From the NCBI GenBank assembly GCA_021202635.1, contig JAJQCQ010000070.1, forward strand, positions 1 through 44,784: DNA of 44,784 bases, in the 5' to 3' direction. Below, piece by piece: positions 10,315 through 17,556 of this stretch. Position numbers and translations under genes: made by a program. The stretch's first letter is position 1. The number at the start of each line of letters is the position of its first letter. The notes beneath the pieces were generated by a model that made no database searches, had not been told where the DNA came from, and worked only from the letters and a program-made list of their open reading frames with translations. This DNA is from Lachnospiraceae bacterium. GTDB lineage: Bacteria > Bacillota > Clostridia > Lachnospirales > Lachnospiraceae.

Positions 10315-10428
10315 GCGGTGTGCCTCCCCGCCCAGCCTTAATCTATCTTATGACGAAATCTGTTTTTTGTTCCCTTTTAAAGATCGGCGGACGGTATCAG
10401 AAGGTTTCTGCATTGGCCGGTGAATCCG

Positions 10429-11493
10429 TCACGGATTCAGAAATTCATATACGAGTGTCGATATCTCCTTAATCAGTGTCCCGGCATTGCCGGCTCCCAT
10501 TTCCTCCACACCTGTTGACATCACACAGAGAACATAATCGGTCTCCTCACCAAATACAATCGCTACGTCATGCGACTCATCATCCGTATCGCCCGTCTTG
10601 TTTGCAACCTCGATCCCATCCGGTACCCCCGCGGGAATCTTCGTGGTAACATCCTGCTGCAAAAGCAAATCGAGCATGTCCATAGAATCCGCAAAAGAAA
10701 CACATTCCCCATTATAAATCGCCTCAAGAAGTGCCCCGCAGTCTTCCACCGTCGTATGATTCGTACCCTCTCCCGTCGTCTCATAGCTCGAATCGGAGGG
10801 ATGCAGCGTCGTATAAACGCCGGTATCCGCAAAGGCATTCTCTGCGATATAAGAATTGACAAAGCGGCATCCCGTCGTAAAGCTTCCGCTGCTGCTGTGC
10901 AGACGCACCAGTTCATTATAAGACTCATTCCGTGAATATACAATCATCGTATACAGCCGGTCCTCGATTACAGAAGCGGCCGTGGTCTCATCCGTATGAT
11001 TGATCGTACAGTAATTCGAGATAATATCATCCATATTTTCATAGCAGGACATCATCACAAAAAGCTTGATCAGGCTGGCAGCATACATGCTCTGATTATG
11101 AATCGAAATGGATTCCCCTGCATTCAAGTCCTTCACATAAACACTCCAGGTACCGGAAACAGAATCAGCCTCTATTTTCGCCTCAATCAGGTCGGAAAGC
11201 TCCTCATAATCAAACGACGATGCGTCTGCCGCCGTTGTCTCAGTCTCACTTTCCGTTTCTGTCCCATCCGTCCCGGATGCAGAGTCCTTCACAGAATCCG
11301 TATTCCCTTCTGTCTCTGTCAGGAGCACTTCCGAGAGACCCCCATCGTAATTCTGCAGCCGGTGAATCACCAGCCCGATTCCCGCAGAAAATAGTACAAT
11401 CGCGATCACAAGAATCCCGATACGAATCCGCATCCTCCTGACTCTCCGCTCTCTCTCGAGCTGCCGATTCAGTCTGTGCCATTCTTCACTCAT
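10429..11493 (-). CDS. Membrane-anchored class A beta-lactamase-like serine hydrolase
   Basis: 354 residues. A basic N-terminus (1-24) is followed by one membrane segment (about 25-43) and a Glu/Thr/Ser-rich spacer (50-95). The rest is a beta-lactamase/D-Ala-D-Ala-peptidase fold domain outside the cell. Active-site motifs: SLIK (Ser140, Lys143), SYN (191-193) as the SxN equivalent, and KTG (299-301). The class A Glu166 loop is not clear. The protein could be a penicillin-binding protein-like peptidase or amidase rather than a resistance enzyme, as is common for such domains in Clostridia. A GAATCCG/CGGATTC hairpin overlaps the stop codon. It lies between the SH3 lipoprotein and the subtilase, in a run of envelope genes. 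Confidence 0.85.
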   Translation of the reverse strand: MSEEWHRLNRQLERERRVRRMRIRIGILVIAIVLFSAGIGLVIHRLQNYDGGLSEVLLTETEGNTDSVKDSASGTDGTETESETETTAADASSFDYEELSDLIEAKIEADSVSGTWSVYVKDLNAGESISIHNQSMYAASLIKLFVMMSCYENMDDIISNYCTINHTDETTAASVIEDRLYTMIVYSRNESYNELVRLHSSSGSFTTGCRFVNSYIAENAFADTGVYTTLHPSDSSYETTGEGTNHTTVEDCGALLEAIYNGECVSFADSMDMLDLLLQQDVTTKIPAGVPDGIEVANKTGDTDDESHDVAIVFGEETDYVLCVMSTGVEEMGAGNAGTLIKEISTLVYEFLNP

Positions 11494-11522
11494 ACATATG
11501 TCCTCTTTCTATGTACAATTGA

Positions 11523-11574
11523 CGTAACTGTTCCATGCCTTCTCAGCTGCAGCTTGCTGTTCTGAATCGTTACG
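11523..11574. repeat. Dispersed palindromic repeat, diverged copy
   Basis: Begins GTAACTGTTC and ends GTTCTGAATCGTTAC, so the outer arms are inverted (GTAAC/GTTAC, with TTC/GAA inside). It carries the CTGTTCTGAA core of the intergenic repeat family also found at 12654, 19372, 31179 and 39321. It lies upstream of the beta-lactamase-like gene. Confidence 0.5.
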
Positions 11575-11673
11575 TTTTATGAAAGTAAATCATACGCCAC
11601 AGATTAATACAGTAATAAGAATCGGCTGTGAACGAGATGTGTTTTTTCAGTGAACGGGCAGAGCGGATAAAGA

Positions 11674-11703
11674 ATATCCCGCCTGGAAAACCCAAGGCGG
11701 GAT
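11674..11703 (-). terminator. Probable terminator after the SH3 lipoprotein gene
   Basis: On the minus strand ATCCCGCCT (11703-11695) pairs perfectly with AGGCGGGAT (11684-11676) around a 10-base loop. The following ATTCTTTATCC is only moderately T-rich. It lies 48 bases beyond the lipoprotein stop codon. Confidence 0.65.
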
Positions 11704-11750
11704 CGATTGAATTATCTCTGATTATCCGAACCGGTCGGATATTCTTACCC

Positions 11751-12533
11751 TCAGTCTGCGCTGAAAAGATTTTTATTTACATAGCCAACTGTACCATTAT
11801 AGCTGATCTTATACCAGCGGTCTGTATAGCCGATCGCCGTAACCTCCGTATCGGAAGCAATGGTACCGATAATCTCGCCATCCTGAGAAGGTTCGGAGCG
11901 CATATTCGCGCCGGCCGTTGCACGAATCGTGAACTCCTCCGCATAAGTCTCTACCCCATACTCAAGATCAATCGCAGAAGTATCCGTAGTGGTCGTCGAA
12001 GCATCCGTCTCAGACGCGGTCGTATCCGTACCGTCCGTCGAGGCATCCGTCTCAGACGCCGTATCAGTCGATGTACCTACAAATTCCTTATACACATAGC
12101 CATTCGACTCATAGTCGTCCACAGATACCATGTACCAGTTGGTCGTAGCGCCTACCACACTGATCTGGTCGCCGCTCGCAAAGCTGGCGAAAATCTCCCC
12201 GTCTGTCCCTGGCTGTGACCGCACATTCAGATCATCCAGCGCATACATCACGTGTATCGTATCATACTCTACCAGAGTCGCTGTCTCCTCCTCTACGGTC
12301 GTATCCGTCGTAAATGTCTGCGGCTCAGTCTCTGTCTCGGTCTCCGTCTCTGTCTCGGTTTCCGTCTCGGTTTCCGTCTCTGTCTCAGTTTCCGTCTCTG
12401 TCTCGGTCTCCGTCTCCGTCTCGCTTTCCGTCTCGACAGTATCCTTCTTCAGCTGGTCACAGCCAGTCGCCACAAGCGACATCGAGCAGCACATCAAAAG
12501 TGCCAGGAGCCATTTTTTGCTCTTGTTCATCAT
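11751..12533 (-). CDS. SH3-domain lipoprotein with a Thr-Glu repeat spacer
   Basis: A 260-residue lipoprotein. The signal peptide ends in VATGC, making Cys25 the lipidated residue. Residues about 34-68 are almost pure alternating Glu-Thr, presumably a flexible, negatively charged tether through the wall. Two bacterial SH3 domains follow: about 88-150 (with NVRSQPGTDGEI and GYVYKEF) and about 195-260 (with NMRSEPSQDGEIIG and GYVNKNLF), joined by a Ser/Thr/Asp-rich linker. Such domains usually bind peptidoglycan or cell-wall peptides. No catalytic domain is present, so it is probably a wall-binding accessory protein. The start ATG follows GGAGGG; a second ATG lies immediately after. The next gene upstream is another envelope lipoprotein. 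Confidence 0.9.
   Translation of the reverse strand: MMNKSKKWLLALLMCCSMSLVATGCDQLKKDTVETESETETETETETETETETETETETETETETETETEPQTFTTDTTVEEETATLVEYDTIHVMYALDDLNVRSQPGTDGEIFASFASGDQISVVGATTNWYMVSVDDYESNGYVYKEFVGTSTDTASETDASTDGTDTTASETDASTTTTDTSAIDLEYGVETYAEEFTIRATAGANMRSEPSQDGEIIGTIASDTEVTAIGYTDRWYKISYNGTVGYVNKNLFSAD
12330..12434 (-). repeat. Low-complexity (Glu-Thr)n coding repeat
   Basis: About 105 bases of a 6-base unit of the form GARACN on the minus strand, encoding alternating Glu and Thr. Third-base variation is frequent. Such tracts can change length by slippage in steps of six bases without breaking the frame. Confidence 0.85.
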
Positions 12534-12653
12534 AAAATAATCCCTCCGTTACCTTATTTATACTCTTCCTCTAAGATGTGAAAACAGTGTTTTTATCATA
12601 CCACCCTGATCTTAAAATAGCAAGGGGTAACACATTTTTTTAATTTTTTTCGT

Positions 12654-12702
12654 CACAGTACAGAACAGCAAGACCGTCTGTGACCTGCTGTTCTGCACTG
12701 TG
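12654..12702. repeat. Dispersed palindromic intergenic repeat
   Basis: CACAGTACAGAACAGCA (12654-12670) is the inverse of 12686-12702 with one mismatch, around a 15-base centre. The arms contain the CAGAACAGCA core of the family. On the minus strand an A-run, not a T-run, follows, so this copy is not an ordinary terminator for the upstream lipoprotein gene, whose stop codon is 12 bases away. Confidence 0.7.
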
Positions 12703-12713
12703 ATATTCCTCTC

Positions 12714-14027
12714 TCATCTGGCATCGTCCAGTATCTGCGTCGCGCTGAATATGGAGGAGAAATAACTCGGGTAATTCTCCAGGATATAGCCTGTGATGGA
12801 ACGGCGGGTCTGCCGCAGATAAGTCTGAGTCACCGAAAGATAGTCATCCGATGCCCACAGCCCGACCAGATAGAGATACCCCTCACCGGTCAGGAAAACC
12901 GACTCATCCGATGTGTATGTCACCTCAGAGCCATACGGATAGATCAGCGTATCACAGTCTCCAATCAGACTTCCAATGGTCTCCTGCCACTGTGTAATAT
13001 CTTCTGTCAGCTCCTCATAGGTCATATCACTCATATAAGAATAGCTGTAGCCCTGCGAAGCAAAGGTCCATCCATCCTCCTTCAGCTTTGCGGCAATCTG
13101 CGATACGGTATCGGCATTGCTCTCCCACGCCGCATCAGAGCCTTCCTCCACATCGTATCCAAACGCGCCGTATTTTCCGGACAGACCGATAATGCCGCGC
13201 GCGCCCTGATAGGAAAAATCCGGATGCGACTCTATAAAATGCTCCAGCAGAGGAACGACATCATATGTCCCTGTCCGGGTCACACCATCCGCATCCGTAT
13301 ACACAGCCGCCACTTCCCCATCCGAATCGAGTACCAGTCTGGTAGCCACTCCGTCCCCGCTGCGCACACTTGCGTAGTTCAGATTCTCCACGGAAAGAAC
13401 CAGAGGCTTCCGATCCTCCGGCAGCATCAGAGTCGCCGCAGTCAGCGTAATGTCCCCAAACCCATCGTCTGACTCTTCCGCCAGATCGTGAATATCAATC
13501 AGAACATATCCATTCGTATAGAGCTGCTCCAAAATCCCCTCAAATTCACTGATCGTGATCAGATTCTGACGATATGTCTCCGCATAAGTGTCCCCGTCAA
13601 AAGCCAGATCGGTATCCACAATCAGATTGGGAAAATTCAGATGGAGCACTTCTCCTTCATAGGCCACCAGTGCATCCAGCTTTTCCTGATATTGGGTAAT
13701 CGCCTCTTCGGCCCGCTCGTCCCCTTCGAGCGACTCGGTTCCCTCAAGCAGCGCGATCGCTTCCTCATACCAGTAGCCTTCCGCAAGAGCCTCAGCCTCT
13801 TCCAGCACTTCTACCCGTTCCGCCTCCAGTGTCTCCTCTGCTTCCTCTTCTTCACGTTCCGCCTGCATTTTCGGAGTCTCGACCGGTGAATTGTTCTCGT
13901 ATTCCCCCACCGTACCGATACTCTCCGCGATCTGGTAATTAATCACGCTTCTGGAGCATCCGCCCGCTCCCAGTACCGTAACCCCGGCGAGCAGAATCAC
14001 CTGTATCAATCGTCTTCTTCCCGACAT
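12714..14027 (-). CDS. Lipoprotein with a degenerate polysaccharide-deacetylase-like domain
   Basis: The ATG at 14027 is preferred because AAAGGGGAA precedes it and a signal peptide begins there; the open frame runs 27 codons further upstream without such support. The 437-residue product has a lipobox ending GAGGC (Cys24). A Glu/Ala-rich helical segment (about 50-120) may be coiled coil. The rest resembles the NodB/polysaccharide deacetylase fold (LVLSVENLNY, GIIGLSGKYGAFGYD, DTLIYPYGSEV). The usual TFDDG and His metal ligands are not visible, so the domain may be catalytically inactive or diverged. It starts 41 bases after the ACT-domain gene and probably shares its transcript. A surface role in wall polysaccharide binding or remodelling is a guess. 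Confidence 0.7.
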   Translation of the reverse strand: MSGRRRLIQVILLAGVTVLGAGGCSRSVINYQIAESIGTVGEYENNSPVETPKMQAEREEEEAEETLEAERVEVLEEAEALAEGYWYEEAIALLEGTESLEGDERAEEAITQYQEKLDALVAYEGEVLHLNFPNLIVDTDLAFDGDTYAETYRQNLITISEFEGILEQLYTNGYVLIDIHDLAEESDDGFGDITLTAATLMLPEDRKPLVLSVENLNYASVRSGDGVATRLVLDSDGEVAAVYTDADGVTRTGTYDVVPLLEHFIESHPDFSYQGARGIIGLSGKYGAFGYDVEEGSDAAWESNADTVSQIAAKLKEDGWTFASQGYSYSYMSDMTYEELTEDITQWQETIGSLIGDCDTLIYPYGSEVTYTSDESVFLTGEGYLYLVGLWASDDYLSVTQTYLRQTRRSITGYILENYPSYFSSIFSATQILDDAR

Positions 14028-14068
14028 TGCCTGTTCCCCTTTATCTCTCCATATCCCCTGAACCAGTT

Positions 14069-14491
14069 TCAGCCGCACGACGTAAGGCAGGAAAAGCCAT
14101 GACTGCAAAGCATCTCCTCCGTCTCATCCATTTCCTCCGCGTTCAGAATCAGAATCGGCTGTTCTCCGCTGCTCCCGAAGGAGGAATAGAAATAATTGAT
14201 ATTGACATTTCCATCCTGCACTGCCTGCAAAATCGCCTCCATATCGCGCTGCACCTCCTGCGCCTCCATGGCAATGGCAATCACTTCACATTCCTTTACG
14301 ACAAACCCTGCCTTCGTCAACTCCGCAAGCGCCGCATCCGGCTGATTCACAATCATACGAACAATCCCAAATTCCGGCGAATCAACCGTTGAAAAGCCGC
14401 AGACACGGATATGATTCTCCCGCAAAACCGTCGTCATCTGCCATATGACACCTTTTTTGTTTTCCACAAACGCTACAATCTGTCTGATCAT
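14069..14491 (-). CDS. Small ACT-domain protein
   Basis: The ATG at 14491 follows AAAGGGGAAG at good spacing and gives 140 residues. The longer open frame runs back through a repeat region and is unlikely to be translated. The product is two ACT-like domains in tandem: RQIVAFVENKKGVIWQMTTVLRE at the N-terminus is the classic ACT beta-alpha-beta start, and a second unit begins around residue 75. ACT domains bind amino acids and control metabolic enzymes; free-standing tandem ACT proteins are common in Clostridia and are of unknown ligand. It is the first gene of the run of envelope genes reading leftwards and is divergent from the ZorA-like gene. Confidence 0.85.
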   Translation of the reverse strand: MIRQIVAFVENKKGVIWQMTTVLRENHIRVCGFSTVDSPEFGIVRMIVNQPDAALAELTKAGFVVKECEVIAIAMEAQEVQRDMEAILQAVQDGNVNINYFYSSFGSSGEQPILILNAEEMDETEEMLCSHGFSCLTSCG

Positions 14492-14525
14492 CCAATCTTC
14501 CCCTTTTCTCATCTGTAAATTAAGT

Positions 14526-14710
14526 GGCGCAGACAGCTTTGCTGTCGATATTCCTTTTGCGCCTGTGCGCTTTTTTATTCGAGCATCGGCGATTTCGCCG
14601 TATGCTCGCGCGCCAGGCGCAGACAGCTCTGCTGTCATTATTCCTCATGCGCCTGTGCGCATATTATACACGGCAATTTTCGCATATGCAAGTGATTGCC
14701 TGCGCGCCGC
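14526..14710. repeat. Two tandem copies of a ~90-bp hairpin-rich unit
   Basis: GGCGCAGACAGCT begins at 14526 and again at 14616, and the units end GCGCGCCA and GCGCGCCGCCA. Shared blocks are GGCGCAGACAGC(T/C)(T/C)TGCTGTC, ATTCCT, TGCGCCTGTGCGC and a closing GCGCGCC. Each unit can form GACAGC/GCTGTC and GCGC/GCGC stems. It fills the divergent region between the ACT-domain gene and the ZorA-like gene. The rest of the 330-base gap holds a probable promoter. Confidence 0.75.
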
Positions 14711-14753
14711 CACCTTAATTTTGTATTTTTTTCTTAAGGTTGTCGGACTTTGC

Positions 14754-14781
14754 TTTACTTTTCGACTTTTTTTCTTATACT
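14754..14781 (+). promoter_or_regulatory. Probable promoter for the ZorA/ZorB-like pair
   Basis: TTTACT (14754-14759) and TATACT (14776-14781) are 16 bases apart, about 40 bases before the TTG start. A CTTAA/TTAAG stem with a T-rich loop lies just upstream (14713-14737). Confidence 0.45.
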
Positions 14782-14821
14782 GAAGGTACTCATGTTATCA
14801 ATTTTAAGGGGGGAAGTTCTT

Positions 14822-16276
14822 TTGTATGCCAGAAGATTCATTTCAGTCTTGACAGCCGCTTTGGCTGTCGGTATCTGCGTTTTTATTACCTATATCAGCC
14901 GTGATGTAGAGGTTGCTTCCTTGGCGATCAATCTGGGATTTCTTGCGGTGATGCTCCTCGCGATCCTGGCCTCGTTTTTTACCGGGCTGCTCCGTCTCAT
15001 GAATATCAGCAAAGGTCTGAAGCACGGGGCTGAGACGATTCGCACTTCGGCGCCGGAAGAGGAGATGCATCTTCCGGAAGGGTTCTTTGGAAACGAGTTT
15101 CTGGATAAATGTTACTCAGAATATCGCGACCTGGAGAAAAAGCATCCGGACGGTTCCTGTGATATCCGTGATTTTATCAATGAAGACGTGATTGAGACCT
15201 ACGTACATCGTTCTATTCTGGAGTTAATTCCGGATATTCTTGCGAGTCTTGGCATTCTCGGTACCTTTATCGGGCTGGTGCTTGGCCTGCGCAGCTTTGA
15301 CCCATCCGGCTACGAGCAGATGGCCGATTCTGTTTCGCCGCTGATTGACGGTATTAAGGTGGCTTTTGTCACATCGATCTACGGGCTTGCTCTTTCGCTC
15401 CCGTTTTCCTTTAATCTGCGCAGTGAGCTGGCGGAGATGGAAAACAACCTCGATCTTTTCACAGATACGTTTTATCTGTACGTACGTCCCAGCCATGAGG
15501 TCGATTCCGCCGCGCGTCTCCTGGAACAGAAAAAGAGCCAGGAAGACCTCACAAATGACCTGACGCAGATCTTTGTGGAGCAGATGACAAAGAGCTTTGA
15601 ATTGTCTATCACTCCCGCTTTCGGGCAGATGACAGACGCGATCAATCAGATCGTAGAAAACTTTACTCGGACACAGGAAGAATCCGTTGCACAGATCTGC
15701 GGAACGATTATCAACGATATCCATGCGGATCTGGATGACTCCTTCCGCCGGATCGGTCAGTCCACACAGCAGCTGGAAAAAACACAGTCCAGCTATATGG
15801 ACTTCATGGACCGCTCCATGGCGCGTCTGCAGCAAACCTTCACGGATCTGCAGAATCATCTGGAAAAATCGGAGCAGTACAATGAGCAGACCCTCTCGAA
15901 GCTGACACAGGCGCAGCAGGAAGCGTTCCGCATCAATGAGGAACAGAAAGCCACCTACCAGGAATACATCCGTTTCATGTATCAGTCGATTGAGAAATAC
16001 TCTGATGTCTGGGAGGAGAACAGTGTCCGGCTTCAGGAATATTCTGATGAAATCTCCAAAATGGGACCTGTGCAGTCCAATCTGGAGATTCGCAGAGATA
16101 TCGCCGACCTGTCCGAACAGTTGAAGGAAATCAGCAAACAGCAGGCGCTCTCACAGGATCTGTCCGGAAATCCCGAAGAGTCGGAGCAGCTTTTGCAGGA
16201 GATCATGAAGAAGCTGAACCAGCTTGAAAAGCAGACCGCCGAGCCCGTCCTGTTCCGCCGGAAAAATAAGAGGTGA
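14822..16276 (+). CDS. MotA/TolQ/ExbB-family channel protein, ZorA-like
   Basis: I choose a TTG start (14822) because AAGGGGGG lies 8 bases upstream; ATGs further 5' lack a ribosome site. The 484-residue product has two N-terminal membrane segments (about 7-27 and 36-58). The MotA/TolQ core pair follows: LASLGILGTFIGLVLGL (about 140-156) and IKVAFVTSIYGLALSLPF (about 178-195). After about 200 comes a long soluble tail of heptad-like Gln/Glu/Leu-rich helix reaching residue 475. MotA-type subunits form the stator channel that converts ion flow into torque. The long coiled tail distinguishes ZorA of Zorya defence from flagellar MotA. The partner gene follows after 6 bases. No flagellar genes are nearby. 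Confidence 0.85.
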   Translation: MYARRFISVLTAALAVGICVFITYISRDVEVASLAINLGFLAVMLLAILASFFTGLLRLMNISKGLKHGAETIRTSAPEEEMHLPEGFFGNEFLDKCYSEYRDLEKKHPDGSCDIRDFINEDVIETYVHRSILELIPDILASLGILGTFIGLVLGLRSFDPSGYEQMADSVSPLIDGIKVAFVTSIYGLALSLPFSFNLRSELAEMENNLDLFTDTFYLYVRPSHEVDSAARLLEQKKSQEDLTNDLTQIFVEQMTKSFELSITPAFGQMTDAINQIVENFTRTQEESVAQICGTIINDIHADLDDSFRRIGQSTQQLEKTQSSYMDFMDRSMARLQQTFTDLQNHLEKSEQYNEQTLSKLTQAQQEAFRINEEQKATYQEYIRFMYQSIEKYSDVWEENSVRLQEYSDEISKMGPVQSNLEIRRDIADLSEQLKEISKQQALSQDLSGNPEESEQLLQEIMKKLNQLEKQTAEPVLFRRKNKR

Positions 16277-16282
16277 TAAGGC

Positions 16283-17416
16283 ATGCGGGGAAAACGGAAA
16301 AAAAATTATGAGGGGCATAACGTCTGGCGTTCCTATTCCGACATGATGGCCGGACTTTTACTGCTCTTTGTGCTGGTTATGTGCATCTCTTTCATGCAGG
16401 CGCAAAAGAATTATCAGGAACGTCTCGCGGAAGAGTCCGCCCACGCGGAAACCACCAGTCTGCTGCAATCTCAGTTAGAGGAGCAGCAGGCATTGTTAAA
16501 TGAACAGGAATCTGAGCTGGATGAGCAGGCTGCGCTCCTGGCATCGCAGCAGACCGATCTCGACGAACAGAGCGCACTCGTCGCTTCTCAGCAGGAAAGT
16601 CTCGACGCGCAGAGCGCACTGCTCGCCCAGCAGGAGGCCGAGCTGGAGGAACAGCAGGCACTGGTTGCCTCCCAGCAGGCCGAGCTTGATGAACAAAGCG
16701 CTCTCGTTTCTTCCCAGCAGGCCGCCCTGGAGGAGCAGCAGCTGAAAATTGAACAGATTATCGGTGTCAAGGCTGATCTGATCGCTGCCCTGAAGGAAGA
16801 ATTTGATGCGCAGGATCTGGTTGTCACAATTGATGAATCCGATGGCTCCATTGTCCTGGATTCGAGCGTTCTGTTTGGTTTTAATGAATACACGCTGACA
16901 GAAGAAGGGCAGACATTGCTCGGTCAGATTCTTCCCATCTACTGTTCTGTGCTGATGTCGGATGAATATTATGACTACCTCGCAGAAATCCGGATCGATG
17001 GATATACGGATACGACCGGCACCTACTATTCGAACCTTCAGCTTTCCCAATCGAGAGCTTTCGCGGTAGCCGCCTATCTGCTCGAGCTGGGCACCATCTC
17101 CTCCTCCGATCTGGAGAAGCTGGAAGAAAAGCTCTCCGTCAACGGACACTCCTGGGCAGACCCGGTCTACGCTGAAGACGGCTCTGTTGACGCAGACGCC
17201 TCCCGCCGGGTTGAGATCAAATTCAGCCTCAAGGACGAGGATATGATCAATGAGTTAAAAGAAATTCTGGATGAATCAGCCGCAGCCACAGAGACGGAAG
17301 AAACCGATGCGGCCTCTGCTGCGGAAGAAACCGATGCCTCAGAAAATGACAGCTCCGGGGAAGACGTTGCCGGAAATGAAAACAGCAGTGATGAGGATAT
17401 CATTCAGGTAGAATAA
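16283..17416 (+). CDS. MotB/OmpA-family peptidoglycan-anchored partner, ZorB-like
   Basis: 377 residues: a short basic N-terminus, one membrane helix (about 18-38) opening SYSDMMAGLLLLFV, a periplasm-side rod, an OmpA-like domain (about 180-315) and an acidic Ser/Glu tail. Asp20 is in the position of the ion-carrying Asp of MotB/ZorB. The OmpA part shows DSSVLFGFNEYTLTEEG, IRIDGYTDTTGT, LSQSRAFAVAAYL and RRVEI, expected to bind peptidoglycan. The rod (69-152) is six perfect-length 14-residue repeats. Start: ATG with GAGGTGATAAGG before it. It forms a two-gene transcript with the MotA-like gene, ending at a terminator. The 84-residue rod and acidic tail are longer than in flagellar MotB. Confidence 0.88.
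   Translation: MRGKRKKNYEGHNVWRSYSDMMAGLLLLFVLVMCISFMQAQKNYQERLAEESAHAETTSLLQSQLEEQQALLNEQESELDEQAALLASQQTDLDEQSALVASQQESLDAQSALLAQQEAELEEQQALVASQQAELDEQSALVSSQQAALEEQQLKIEQIIGVKADLIAALKEEFDAQDLVVTIDESDGSIVLDSSVLFGFNEYTLTEEGQTLLGQILPIYCSVLMSDEYYDYLAEIRIDGYTDTTGTYYSNLQLSQSRAFAVAAYLLELGTISSSDLEKLEEKLSVNGHSWADPVYAEDGSVDADASRRVEIKFSLKDEDMINELKEILDESAAATETEETDAASAAEETDASENDSSGEDVAGNENSSDEDIIQVE
16487..16738 (+). repeat. Six tandem 42-bp repeats in the ZorB-like rod
   Basis: Six units of 14 residues (residues 69-152), with consensus (S/Q/A)AL(L/V)ASQQxxL(D/E)EQ. Fourteen residues equal two heptads, so hydrophobic positions stay in register for a coiled coil. DNA copies are diverged at synonymous sites, suggesting an old, selected array rather than a recent expansion. 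Confidence 0.9.
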
Positions 17417-17462
17417 ATGAACTGCAGCTGTTCCATACCTTCAAAGCTACTATGAATACAAT

Positions 17463-17502
17463 AATACCCGGAATAGAGACAGGCTCCTATCCGGGTATTT
17501 TT
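17463..17502 (+). terminator. Rho-independent terminator after the ZorAB-like pair
   Basis: AATACCCGGA (17463-17472) pairs perfectly with TCCGGGTATT (17490-17499), followed by TTT (ATTTTTG overall). It lies 46 bases after the stop codon, between convergent genes. The inverse strand has AATAATA-type bases rather than a long T-run, so it acts mainly on the plus strand. Confidence 0.85.
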
Positions 17503-17556
17503 GTGATACATGCTTTTAATGGCTCTTTGTTTTACGTGCTCTGGTAACGATCTGCT

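Noticed and set aside
14526-14710. CRISPR array
   Set aside because: Only two units of about 90 bases with no short repeat/spacer pattern; no cas genes in the window.
14822-17416. Complete Zorya system
   Set aside because: Only the ZorA/ZorB-like pair is present; the HA-repeat helicase at 713-2944 is 12 kb away, on the other strand and not ZorD-like in layout.
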